A DNA stretch of 64,000 bases from Bacteroidia bacterium (GTDB taxonomy: Bacteria > Bacteroidota > Bacteroidia > J057), in the NCBI GenBank assembly GCA_033391075.1, contig JAWPMV010000001.1, positions 2,356,001 to 2,420,000 on the forward strand. Direction: 5' to 3'. Below the pieces are notes generated by a model. It did not search any database. It saw only the letters and a program-made list of their open reading frames with translations, and was not told where the DNA came from. Position 1 is the stretch's first letter. Every line of letters begins with the position of its first letter. This document shows, piece by piece, positions 18,673 to 26,724 of the stretch. A program made the position numbers and the translations under genes.

Positions 18673-19585
18673 AAGCCTTGCAACCAAATGGCCAAAACTG
18701 GATTTCGCCCAGATGCAGGATACCCTGGAAACTTTGCATCAGTGGCTACAGATTGTTGGAAAAATTCGTTTGAAAACGATGCCCTGGCAGAATCATAGCT
18801 GGCATACATCCTTGTACATTAGCCCCAAAGGATATTCAACCCAGGGAATCCCATATCAGGGCGGTGTTTTTCAAATCGATTTTGATTTCAGGCAGCATAA
18901 ATTGATTATTTCCTGCTCAAATACGGAGGATGAAAGCATAGATTTATATCCCAGGACGGTAGCGGATTTCCACAAAGAATTATTTGAGAAACTAGCCGCT
19001 ATGGGGATAGAAGTAAAAATTCATCCCAGCCCAAATGAGATGGAGCCTGCCATTCCTTTTGCCGAAAACACCCTCAACAAATCCTATGATCCCGCACAGG
19101 CTGAAGCCCTTTGGAAAGCTATGCTCAAAGCCAATGGCGTATTCAATCGCTTCAGAAGTGAATTTATCGGCAAGGCGAGTCCGGTACATTTATTCTGGGG
19201 TGCCTTTGATCTGGCAGTGACTCGATTCTCCGGTAATCCTGCTCCCTTACATCCGGGAGGCATGCCCAATATGTCTCTGGAAGTCATGCAGGAAGCCTAT
19301 TCGCAGGAAGTAAGTAGTGCTGGTTTCTGGCCGGGTTCCAAAGACGCTCCTTTTCCTGTTTTTTATGCCTATGCATATCCCAGCGGTGAAAACTTTGGGA
19401 AACAGCAAGTGCTACCGAAGGAAGCCTTTTATAGTGAGGATATGGGCGAATTTTTCCTGAAATATGAGGATGTACAAAAAGCTGCAGATCCAGAAACCTA
19501 TTTGTACGATTTTCTGCAATCTACCTATGAAGCAGCAGCTTTAACTTCAAGTTGGGATCGAGTTAAGTTGGAAAAACAAGCATAA
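18659..19585 (+). CDS. DUF5996-family protein
   Basis: A 308-residue cytoplasmic protein matching the DUF5996 family by its N-terminus 'KWPKLDFAQMQDTLETLHQW', then 'VGKIRLKTMPWQNHSWHTSLYISPKGYST', 'HLFWGAFDLAVTRFSG' and 'FWPGSKDAPFPVFYAYAYP'. No catalytic residues are established for this family. The two starts ATG-ATG at 18659 and 18662 both overlap the ferredoxin-like gene. Function unknown; its coupling to a Fe-S protein and a Crp/Fnr regulator suggests a redox-related context. Confidence 0.85.
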   Translation: MMENKSLATKWPKLDFAQMQDTLETLHQWLQIVGKIRLKTMPWQNHSWHTSLYISPKGYSTQGIPYQGGVFQIDFDFRQHKLIISCSNTEDESIDLYPRTVADFHKELFEKLAAMGIEVKIHPSPNEMEPAIPFAENTLNKSYDPAQAEALWKAMLKANGVFNRFRSEFIGKASPVHLFWGAFDLAVTRFSGNPAPLHPGGMPNMSLEVMQEAYSQEVSSAGFWPGSKDAPFPVFYAYAYPSGENFGKQQVLPKEAFYSEDMGEFFLKYEDVQKAADPETYLYDFLQSTYEAAALTSSWDRVKLEKQA

Positions 19586-19598
19586 AGTACCCTCTTGA

Positions 19599-19630
19599 TC
19601 CCCCTCTCATGCTTTGACAAGAGAGGGGGA
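19599..19630. terminator. GC-rich hairpin between convergent genes
   Basis: A 10-bp perfect stem (19599-19608 with 19621-19630, 12-base loop) lies between the convergent DUF5996 and amidohydrolase genes. It lacks a clear T-run on either side, so termination is plausible but not certain. Confidence 0.45.
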
Positions 19631-19661
19631 AATTGATGAGTACATTTCTTTTGCCGCTTCT

Positions 19662-21365
19662 TTATTTACCTTCATATTTGACGCTTCCACCTACGATAGT
19701 GTAGACGATTTCAGTTTCAGGAATATCTTCCAAAGGAATCGTCATAATGTCCTGGGATAGCACTGTGATATCGGCCAGTTTCCCTACTTCCAGGCTGCCT
19801 TTAATATCCTCTTCAAAGGCTGCATATGCATTATCAAGGGTGTAGGATTTCAAGGCTTGTTCCCGTGTCATTCTTTGCTCAGGAGCGAAGATAGAACCAT
19901 CTCCGAGTACTCGACTCACCGAACAATGAAAGCTTGCAATCGGATCTATATCTTCTACGGGAGGGTCCGTTCCATTCATTACTCTTATGCCACCGTCTAT
20001 CATACTTCGCCAGAGATAGCCTCTTTCTTTCGTCCTACTTTCCCCTAAACGAGAAGCAACCCAGGGACCATCAGAACAAGCAAATACTCCTTGAATGCCC
20101 GCTATAACTTCCAATTCTTCGAACCGCTTGAGATCATCAGGGTGGATGACCTGTGCATGTTCGATCCGCCAACGCCAATCAGATTGATCTGCATGCTCCT
20201 TGAAGTTTGCTTCATAGATATCCAGCAATTCCCGGGTAGCTCGATCTCCTATGCCTTGAATAGCCATTTGGTAATCATGTTTGACCGCCAATTCTGCTGA
20301 ACGTTTGATCTCATCTATGGGCGTTACATTGAAACCTGAAGAGTGAGGAAGATCCACATAGGGTTCCAGTAACCAAGCTCCATGTGTTCCCAGGGCACCA
20401 TCCAGAACTTTTTCTCCTATGCAGCGATTGGTGAGATAGTTGTTTCCAAAGCCGATCATGCGAAATTCCGCTAGCTTGTCAGCCATAATTTCTGCCGGAT
20501 CATGAATGGCCATATACAAACGGACGGGCAAATTTCCTTCAGCAGCCATAGTTCTTAAAAGGGCTACTTCTTCAAAAGAGGAACCCATATCCTGAAAGCT
20601 TGTGATCCCGTTTTCCAGGGCTTCCTGAGCAGCAAGGGCTACCTGCTGCCTATGCTCCTTTTCAACTTCCTCGGGAGAGCGACTTTTTTGGTAGGCATTG
20701 TAAACATCATCAATAAATTGGGCCGCTGATTCTCGCAGCATCCCTAAAGCTTTTCCCTCTTCATCCCGAACAATTTCTCCTCCCTCAGGATTTGGTGTTT
20801 CTTCCGTAATCCCAGCCATTTCCATCGCTTTTGCATTGATAAATTCTCCATGACCACTTGTATGAGAAAGCATAACTGGATTATTAGGACTGATTTTGCT
20901 CAAGCTATGATGATAGGGAAGTCCTTCAAAGGAAGGAACAGGCTTTTGCTCCCATTTCTCCTGATGCCATCCCCAACCCAATATCCAGTCTCCCTCATCT
21001 ACTTCCTGGACCTTTTTTGCTACCATGTCTACTATCTCCTCCCAGGATTTTGCATAGCGTAAATCCAAAGCCATAAGCGTTTGTCCCAATCTCATATAAT
21101 GCCCATGCCCTTCAATCAGTCCAGGAATTGCCAATTGTCCCTGAAGATCAATCATGCGGGTATCCGGACCTTTGTAGGCGCTTAGGTCCGACAAACTTCC
21201 TAGTGCAATAATTTTATCTTCGGCTGTGGCAATAGCTTCAACTTGAGGATGGGCGGAATCGACTGTAAGAATCTTCCCATTGAAAAGAATCAAGTCAGCA
21301 GTTTCTTTTTTTTCACAGCCAGATAAAAGGAGAAAGAAGAGGAGGGATAGTAGCAAGTTTTTCAT
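19662..21365 (-). CDS. Amidohydrolase lipoprotein (YtcJ-like, Amidohydro_3)
   Basis: A 567-residue protein from the ATG at 21365, chosen because it opens a short lipoprotein signal 'MKNLLLSLLFFLLLSGC'; an upstream ATG at 21380 adds five residues. The amidohydrolase barrel has the metal motif 'IEGHGHYMRLG' (H-x-H), a further 'LSHTSGHGEFIN', 'AIQGIGDRATRELLDIYE', 'RIEHAQVIHPDDLKRF' and the late Asp in 'NGTDPPVEDIDP'. Members of the YtcJ group hydrolyse amide or ester bonds of diverse N-acyl substrates. Lipidation places it in the periplasm or on the outer membrane. It is a single-gene unit. Confidence 0.92.
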   Translation of the reverse strand: MKNLLLSLLFFLLLSGCEKKETADLILFNGKILTVDSAHPQVEAIATAEDKIIALGSLSDLSAYKGPDTRMIDLQGQLAIPGLIEGHGHYMRLGQTLMALDLRYAKSWEEIVDMVAKKVQEVDEGDWILGWGWHQEKWEQKPVPSFEGLPYHHSLSKISPNNPVMLSHTSGHGEFINAKAMEMAGITEETPNPEGGEIVRDEEGKALGMLRESAAQFIDDVYNAYQKSRSPEEVEKEHRQQVALAAQEALENGITSFQDMGSSFEEVALLRTMAAEGNLPVRLYMAIHDPAEIMADKLAEFRMIGFGNNYLTNRCIGEKVLDGALGTHGAWLLEPYVDLPHSSGFNVTPIDEIKRSAELAVKHDYQMAIQGIGDRATRELLDIYEANFKEHADQSDWRWRIEHAQVIHPDDLKRFEELEVIAGIQGVFACSDGPWVASRLGESRTKERGYLWRSMIDGGIRVMNGTDPPVEDIDPIASFHCSVSRVLGDGSIFAPEQRMTREQALKSYTLDNAYAAFEEDIKGSLEVGKLADITVLSQDIMTIPLEDIPETEIVYTIVGGSVKYEGK

Positions 21366-21517
21366 TTGGTTTTTTATCAAATATAGGAAAAGGGATGAAT
21401 CATCTTTAATCTGCCAATTTTGATATGCATTGTTATGGATAAAAAAATGGATGTAATTTTGCGTCAGGGACTCGATACTTGAGACGTATTTTTGGGTCCA
21501 AAATTAGCAACTTCAGA

Positions 21518-22231
21518 ATGAAAGAAATTAAGCTAGCTTCCACGATCATGCTTGCCAGAGATCAGGGGAATTCGATAGAGGTACTTTTGTTAAAAAGGAA
21601 TAAAGCGTTGGCTTTTGCCGGAGGGCTATGGGTCTTCCCCGGAGGAAAAATCGAGGAGGAAGAGAGGAATAGGAGTATGGATGACTTAGCAGCTGCGAAG
21701 TTGGCAGCAATTCGGGAAACCAAAGAAGAGACGCATTTGGATATTGAGTTGGAGGATTTGATTTTCTTTAGTCATTGGACTACGCCTGTAATAGAGCCAA
21801 GAAGATATGCCACCTGGTTCTTTTTTGGAAAGGTGGAGGAAAGTGATGGCGAAGTGATCATTGATGACAGTGAGATAAAGGATCACCTCTGGATCAATCC
21901 GGAAGCTGCTTTAGCTAAAGTTAGAGCCAGAGAGCTGGCCATGATGCCTCCGACTTTGATGAGCTTGCAATTGATCCGAAAGTGTAAAAGTGTGGCAGAA
22001 GTTCAGGCAAAATTGGAGAAAGAAGAGGTTGTTTATACCCTGCCAGTCTTGCAAAGAGTAGGCGCTACTATGGTTTGTATGTATGAAGGAGATGCTGGCT
22101 ATGAAACGGGGGAAGCAGAAACAGCAGGTGCCCGGCATAGACTTTTACTGGATATGAAAGCGGGTAGTTATCAGTTTGAATTTGAAAATTGTCCCGGTGT
22201 CCTACCAGTTAATGGAGGTATGCATCTCTAA
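21518..22231 (+). CDS. Nudix hydrolase
   Basis: A 237-residue protein. The frame also runs from a TTG at 21479, but the ATG at 21518 begins directly before the conserved first strand ('KEIKLASTIMLARD'). The Nudix box is spread as 'GGKIEEEERN...' then 'AAIRETKEETHLDIEL', with the R-E-x-x-E-E core intact and a longer-than-usual spacing that is characteristic of NUDT19-like or CoA-type Nudix proteins. Nudix enzymes cleave nucleoside-diphosphate-linked compounds. The next gene starts 14 bp after its stop, so the two are probably co-translated. Confidence 0.9.
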   Translation: MKEIKLASTIMLARDQGNSIEVLLLKRNKALAFAGGLWVFPGGKIEEEERNRSMDDLAAAKLAAIRETKEETHLDIELEDLIFFSHWTTPVIEPRRYATWFFFGKVEESDGEVIIDDSEIKDHLWINPEAALAKVRARELAMMPPTLMSLQLIRKCKSVAEVQAKLEKEEVVYTLPVLQRVGATMVCMYEGDAGYETGEAETAGARHRLLLDMKAGSYQFEFENCPGVLPVNGGMHL

Positions 22232-22245
22232 CTTATTCTACAAAG

Positions 22246-23226
22246 ATGCCTAAGAAAGCAAAACCTATCCGTATAGAATTAGCGCTCGGTATCATGTTCC
22301 AACATGTAAATTGCTACCTCATGCCGGGGGATGCGCTAAGCCTGATTGATTGCGGTCTTTATACCCAGGAGAATTGGTTCCTTCTTCAGGAGGAATTGAA
22401 ACAGCATGGATATCAAATCTCCGATTTGGAGCAAGTGATCATCACCCATGAACATAGAGATCATATCGGGATGCTACCGGAAATTATGGCCAATTCAGGC
22501 GCAGAGATTCTCGCACCCAAAGCCATAAAGGCTTGGTTCGAAAAACCGATTGATATGAATAGAGAGGAGGTGCGCTTTAACAAAAGGCTGCTTGCTAAAC
22601 TGGGTTTTCCAGAGGAAGTCTTAAGTAATGCGCATAAATTTTTTGATCAAAGAGAAATCTCTCGACCTATCGAAGAAGTATCTCGTATTCAGTATTTTGA
22701 GGAAGGTGATCGCCTTCAATTAGGCAATACAGAGTGGGAGATTTTACATACTCCGGGACATAGTCCAACTCAATATATCTTTCTGGAAGAGGGAGCCGAA
22801 CGAGTTTTTGGAAGTGATATGCTATTGCCCATAGCACCTATGCCTATCCCTGTAGAGGGCAAAGGAGAAGATGATCCGGAATCGGGTGCTTTGGCAAGTT
22901 TGTTAAAGTCTTATGAAAGAATAAAGGCATTTGATATAGGGGAAGTATTTCCAGGACACGGGCCAATCTTCTCAGGGGCCAATGGCACAATAGATCGTCA
23001 ATTGGCGCGGATTCAGATGCGAAAAGAAGAGTGCTATGAGGCTATAAAGTCTGGCTTTACTACTCCTTATCAGATCAATCGAAAAATGTATCCTTACCAA
23101 GAAACTCCTCCCGATTTTAGTGGACTATATATGGTGCTGGGATATCTCCAATTGCTTCAACTGGAAGGGCGGATCAGGAAAATAGAGGAAGAAAAAGGGG
23201 AGTTGTCTTTTAGCTCTATTCCCTAG
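22246..23226 (+). CDS. MBL-fold hydrolase (LACTB2/glyoxalase II-like)
   Basis: A 326-residue metallo-beta-lactamase-fold protein with the complete motif T-H68-E-H70-R-D72-H73, then 'LHTPGHSPTQY' (His), 'VFGSDMLLP' (Asp) and 'VFPGHGPI' (His). A C-terminal helical region ('RIQMRKEECYEAIKSGFTTPYQINRKMYP') resembles the extra domain of LACTB2-like proteins. It is linked to the Nudix gene by a 14-bp spacer. The stop overlaps the convergent DUF4249 gene by 11 bp. Substrate unknown. Confidence 0.92.
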   Translation: MPKKAKPIRIELALGIMFQHVNCYLMPGDALSLIDCGLYTQENWFLLQEELKQHGYQISDLEQVIITHEHRDHIGMLPEIMANSGAEILAPKAIKAWFEKPIDMNREEVRFNKRLLAKLGFPEEVLSNAHKFFDQREISRPIEEVSRIQYFEEGDRLQLGNTEWEILHTPGHSPTQYIFLEEGAERVFGSDMLLPIAPMPIPVEGKGEDDPESGALASLLKSYERIKAFDIGEVFPGHGPIFSGANGTIDRQLARIQMRKEECYEAIKSGFTTPYQINRKMYPYQETPPDFSGLYMVLGYLQLLQLEGRIRKIEEEKGELSFSSIP

Positions 23227-24055
23227 CCAATTCAAAAAATCGCTCCTGGCTATTGAAGGCCGAAAAAACTCCCAAGGCATTTGAAATATTAGAAGGAGGT
23301 TCATTCAAGTCCCGTGAGTCCTGCTCTCGGTTTTCATAGAGATCAGCATATTCCTGATTGATGTGATAAACCTTTACTGAGTATCTCCCAAAAGATTCGA
23401 GGGTACCTCCCAAAAAACTCAAAGATGAATCATCTGTGGGTTCTGAAACAAAACGAAAACGAGCCAAAGCCTCGACTACCTGGCCAGGGAAAATAGGATC
23501 CAGACTATCACTTACACTTTCCACTACCATAAAATAAAGATCCCCATTGGGATTGTCCCAGCTGGCTTCAATGGAAGAATTTCTCAGGAAATTTCCTATA
23601 AATGCAACGATGGAGTCCCTACCTGCAGAAAAGGGTAAAGTCGGGACAAAAAGGGTGTCATCAGAAATTTCCAGACCGCTGGTTGGGCTAGGTACCTGGG
23701 TCTCTGCTTCTGCCAATATCCCATCGTATTCCACCTCTAATTGAAATACATCTCCGGTTTCTACCTGCAAATCGCTATCTGGATAATGGTAATAACCTTC
23801 CTCTCCCGAAGCAATCAAAGCATAACTTTCCCCCTGCTTTATGAGCCTTACTTCCGCATCATTTATGGGCAGAGAATTATCCTCATCCAGGGATAAGGGG
23901 AAAGTGGTTTTTATCCGAATATCATCTATGGGTTCTCCGGCATATAAAAAGGCTTCCACCACAAATTGATTGGCTGCAATATTATTCAGGTTTTCTTCTT
24001 CGCAGGAAAGGAAGAGAAAAGCTGAAATAAGGATATATATTGAAGAGTATTTCAT
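23216..24055 (-). CDS. DUF4249-family lipoprotein
   Basis: A 279-residue lipoprotein from the ATG at 24055 ('MKYSSIYILISAFLFLSC', Cys18); upstream in-frame ATGs exist but give a worse signal peptide and would overlap the receptor gene. The mature protein begins with 'NQFVVEAFLYAGEPIDDIRI' and 'LPINDAEVRLIKQGESYALI', the pattern of DUF4249 proteins, which are generally encoded next to a TonB-dependent receptor as here. It is probably the surface partner of the receptor, 25 bp downstream of it. Confidence 0.88.
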   Translation of the reverse strand: MKYSSIYILISAFLFLSCEEENLNNIAANQFVVEAFLYAGEPIDDIRIKTTFPLSLDEDNSLPINDAEVRLIKQGESYALIASGEEGYYHYPDSDLQVETGDVFQLEVEYDGILAEAETQVPSPTSGLEISDDTLFVPTLPFSAGRDSIVAFIGNFLRNSSIEASWDNPNGDLYFMVVESVSDSLDPIFPGQVVEALARFRFVSEPTDDSSLSFLGGTLESFGRYSVKVYHINQEYADLYENREQDSRDLNEPPSNISNALGVFSAFNSQERFFELARE

Positions 24056-24080
24056 ATACATGATCTTAGGTTGAGAAAGC

Positions 24081-26456
24081 TTAGAATCGAACATCTGCAG
24101 ATAGAATAATGGTTAAGCCCAAATATCTGATCTCAGAAATAACGGGTGGTGTTTGGGTGAAATCATACTCCCGATACCAGACATTTTCCCGATTGTAGAA
24201 ATTGAATACAGATAAGCCAAAATCCATATCAAATCGACCCAGTTCATAAAGGTAATGCGTAGACAGATCGAGGCGATGATAGGCGGGCAAGCGTGATCCA
24301 TTCTTAGCACCTACGCTGATATAATTAAACGTTCTGCCATCCAGGAGATCGATGGAATATTGCCCGGCAGGTTCGGTGAAAGGTTTCCCCGAGGCAAAGA
24401 CAAAGGTGCCAGCAAAGCGCCAATCTTCATATTCATAAGAATGAACGGTTTTGAATTCATGTCTTTGATCATGAAGGGCTGAAAATTCGAAGCCATTATT
24501 TAGTCCGGGAAAGGTATTCCGAACCCTTGCCAGGGTATAACTTACCCAGCCGGTATATGCGCCTCTTTTCTTTTGGAGTAAAAACTCCATTCCTTCTGCA
24601 AATCCATTCCCGAGAAAAAAGAGTCGATCCCGGTCGATGTCTGCTCTCTGAAAACGCAGGGAAAACTCGGCCAGATTTGTGAGGTTTTTTCTATAAGCTT
24701 CTACATCAAAAATGAAATCATCGGTTTCATAAGAGGCTCCGATTACAAAATGTTCGGCACTGCTTACTTTCACCAAATCATCATCTGCCAATAACCAAAA
24801 ATCCCGGGAACCTTCCGTTACATTCTCATTGACAATTCTGTTTACAAATTGAAAATGCTTGCCATAAGCTCCTTTCAGGCGAATTTGATCGCTGAGCTTG
24901 TACTCGAAAGAGAAACGGGGAGCCCAGTAAATCTCATTGCTGATGTTGTAATAGGTGCCTCGAATACCAGCATTGATAGATAATTTGGGAGAGGGCTTCC
25001 AAATATCCGATACATATAATGCTGCATAACGGCCTTCTTGTTCAAGATCCAGGATGCTTAAGGTGTCATCTCGAACAAATTCATAATCTACTTTTGCCTC
25101 AGTAAGTAAACTTCCAAATTCCAGTTTATGTCTGGCGTTTAGTTGAACTTCATTGTCCAGGCGAAAACTAAGGTCTTTCACCTCATTGTCTTCAAAGGTT
25201 CTGATTTTTCGGTCTACCACAACCGTGTCATTTTCCGGGATAGAAGCTAAAATACCCAGATCTCGATTGTATTTGCTGAAGTAGTTGGAGGAGGCGAAGA
25301 GCAGATTTGAGTACCATTTGGGATTCCATTGCCGGGACCACTTTCCGCTAAAACCTCTATTTCCCCAGTCACTTTGCTCATCCAAATCCAGATCAATTAA
25401 AATGGTCGGATTTTCTCCTCTTTCAATGGTAATATCATTGGACTCTATCAAATGGTCCGCACCTGAATAAAACGAAAATGCCAGGACATCTTTTTTCGTA
25501 GGATTGATGCTCAATTTGCTATTGAGGTCAAAGAAGTAAAACTCCGGTTCTATAGTAGTTACTTCCAATCCATCTATGTTTGGTAGATTTTCTGTTTGGG
25601 TAAAGACATCAAAAATCTCTTTATACAATTCGTTCTGAATAATGTCCGTATAAGATCTTCTTCCGTGTAAAGAGAAAGTAGCTTTTTTGAACAGAGGGAT
25701 TTGAATTCCTGCTTTAGCATTTAGCAGATTGACCCCAAAGTTTCCATGCAGTTTATTGGGGTCTCCAGTTTTACCCGTAAGATCAACGACACTTGATAAG
25801 CGGCCACCATATTTTGCCGGAAAGGCTCCTTTATACAGCTGAACATCCTTTATGGCTTCGGCATTGAAGGCTGAAAAGAATCCAAAAAAGTGATCGACAT
25901 TATAAACCGTCATGCCATCCAGAAGGACCAGGTTCTGATCCGGCGTCCCTCCTCTGACATACAGGCCAGAGGAACTTTCATTGCTTCCGCTTACTCCCGG
26001 GAGCAACTGCAATGATCGAAAAATATCTACTTCTCCTATGTTTGGGAATAGGGCTAATTGTGCAGGCGAGACTTGAATGGTGCTGATCCCATCCGATGCA
26101 TTCATCACTTTATAAGACTGGGCAGTCAGAACAACTTCTTCCAATTCAAAATTAAAGTTAAGCTCAATTTCCAGATCTTTGATATCATCATTGCCTGCTT
26201 CTATCCCCACTTCCATACTTGCATATCCTACATAGGATATTTTCAGGATAAGGGCTTGCTCCGGAACATTGAGTAGAGAGAAATAGCCATCGACATTTGA
26301 AGAACTCCCTTGCTTTGTCCCCTTGATAATGATGTCGGCAAACGGCAGGCGTTCCTGGCTATCCTTTCCCAGGATTATTCCAGATATGTTTCTCTGGGCA
26401 GATAGAAGATATGGTAATAGCAGTAAAAACTGTAAGAGTAGTATTCGGAAATACAT
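24081..26456 (-). CDS. TonB-dependent receptor with carboxypeptidase-like regulatory domain
   Basis: A 791-residue outer-membrane receptor. A signal peptide (1-20) is followed by a CarboxypepD_reg-like beta-sandwich (about 22-105, 'RLPFADIIIKGTKQGSSSNVDGYF'), a plug domain ('IQVSPAQLALFPNIGEVDIFRSLQLLPGV', 'YVRGGTPDQNLVLLDGMTVYN'), and a barrel ending in the aromatic strand 'ILSADVRF'. It is not the SusC type: it is shorter (SusC is about 1000 residues) and has DUF4249 rather than SusD as partner. The substrate is unknown; peptides or metal chelates are more likely than glycans for this subgroup. Operon with the DUF4249 gene. Confidence 0.93.
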   Translation of the reverse strand: MYFRILLLQFLLLLPYLLSAQRNISGIILGKDSQERLPFADIIIKGTKQGSSSNVDGYFSLLNVPEQALILKISYVGYASMEVGIEAGNDDIKDLEIELNFNFELEEVVLTAQSYKVMNASDGISTIQVSPAQLALFPNIGEVDIFRSLQLLPGVSGSNESSSGLYVRGGTPDQNLVLLDGMTVYNVDHFFGFFSAFNAEAIKDVQLYKGAFPAKYGGRLSSVVDLTGKTGDPNKLHGNFGVNLLNAKAGIQIPLFKKATFSLHGRRSYTDIIQNELYKEIFDVFTQTENLPNIDGLEVTTIEPEFYFFDLNSKLSINPTKKDVLAFSFYSGADHLIESNDITIERGENPTILIDLDLDEQSDWGNRGFSGKWSRQWNPKWYSNLLFASSNYFSKYNRDLGILASIPENDTVVVDRKIRTFEDNEVKDLSFRLDNEVQLNARHKLEFGSLLTEAKVDYEFVRDDTLSILDLEQEGRYAALYVSDIWKPSPKLSINAGIRGTYYNISNEIYWAPRFSFEYKLSDQIRLKGAYGKHFQFVNRIVNENVTEGSRDFWLLADDDLVKVSSAEHFVIGASYETDDFIFDVEAYRKNLTNLAEFSLRFQRADIDRDRLFFLGNGFAEGMEFLLQKKRGAYTGWVSYTLARVRNTFPGLNNGFEFSALHDQRHEFKTVHSYEYEDWRFAGTFVFASGKPFTEPAGQYSIDLLDGRTFNYISVGAKNGSRLPAYHRLDLSTHYLYELGRFDMDFGLSVFNFYNRENVWYREYDFTQTPPVISEIRYLGLTIILSADVRF

Positions 26457-26676
26457 GCTTTCGAGTATTAGGTATGCAGCAGTTTTAATATATTCTAAAA
26501 TGCTTAAAATGCCATTTGCTCAGGAAAATAAATGGAACCTTTCTGAGTTTATCTGAAAGTTGAAGCAATTCAAAGGTTTTCCCACCCAAAGGGTATTTTG
26601 AGTAGGAAATTAGTATTGAAAGTTCAATCCATTTTAAGCTAAGTAGTCATATGGTACTATATGATTCTTGCCTTAG

Positions 26677-26709
26677 TTGATTTATCCCTAGCTTGAAATT
26701 TATCATTTG
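26677..26709 (+). promoter_or_regulatory. Candidate Bacteroidota-type promoter of the GH81 gene
   Basis: A TTG at 26677-26679 and the element TATCATTTG at 26701-26709 are separated by 21 bases and lie 16 bases before the start codon. This resembles the Bacteroidota -33 TTG / -7 TAnnTTTG consensus, but the -7 element has one extra base. Weak evidence only. Confidence 0.25.
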
Positions 26710-26724
26710 CCCTAATTCTCCCAC

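Noticed and set aside
23216-26456. SusC/SusD glycan uptake pair
   Set aside because: The receptor is 791 residues without the SusC layout and its partner matches DUF4249, not SusD.
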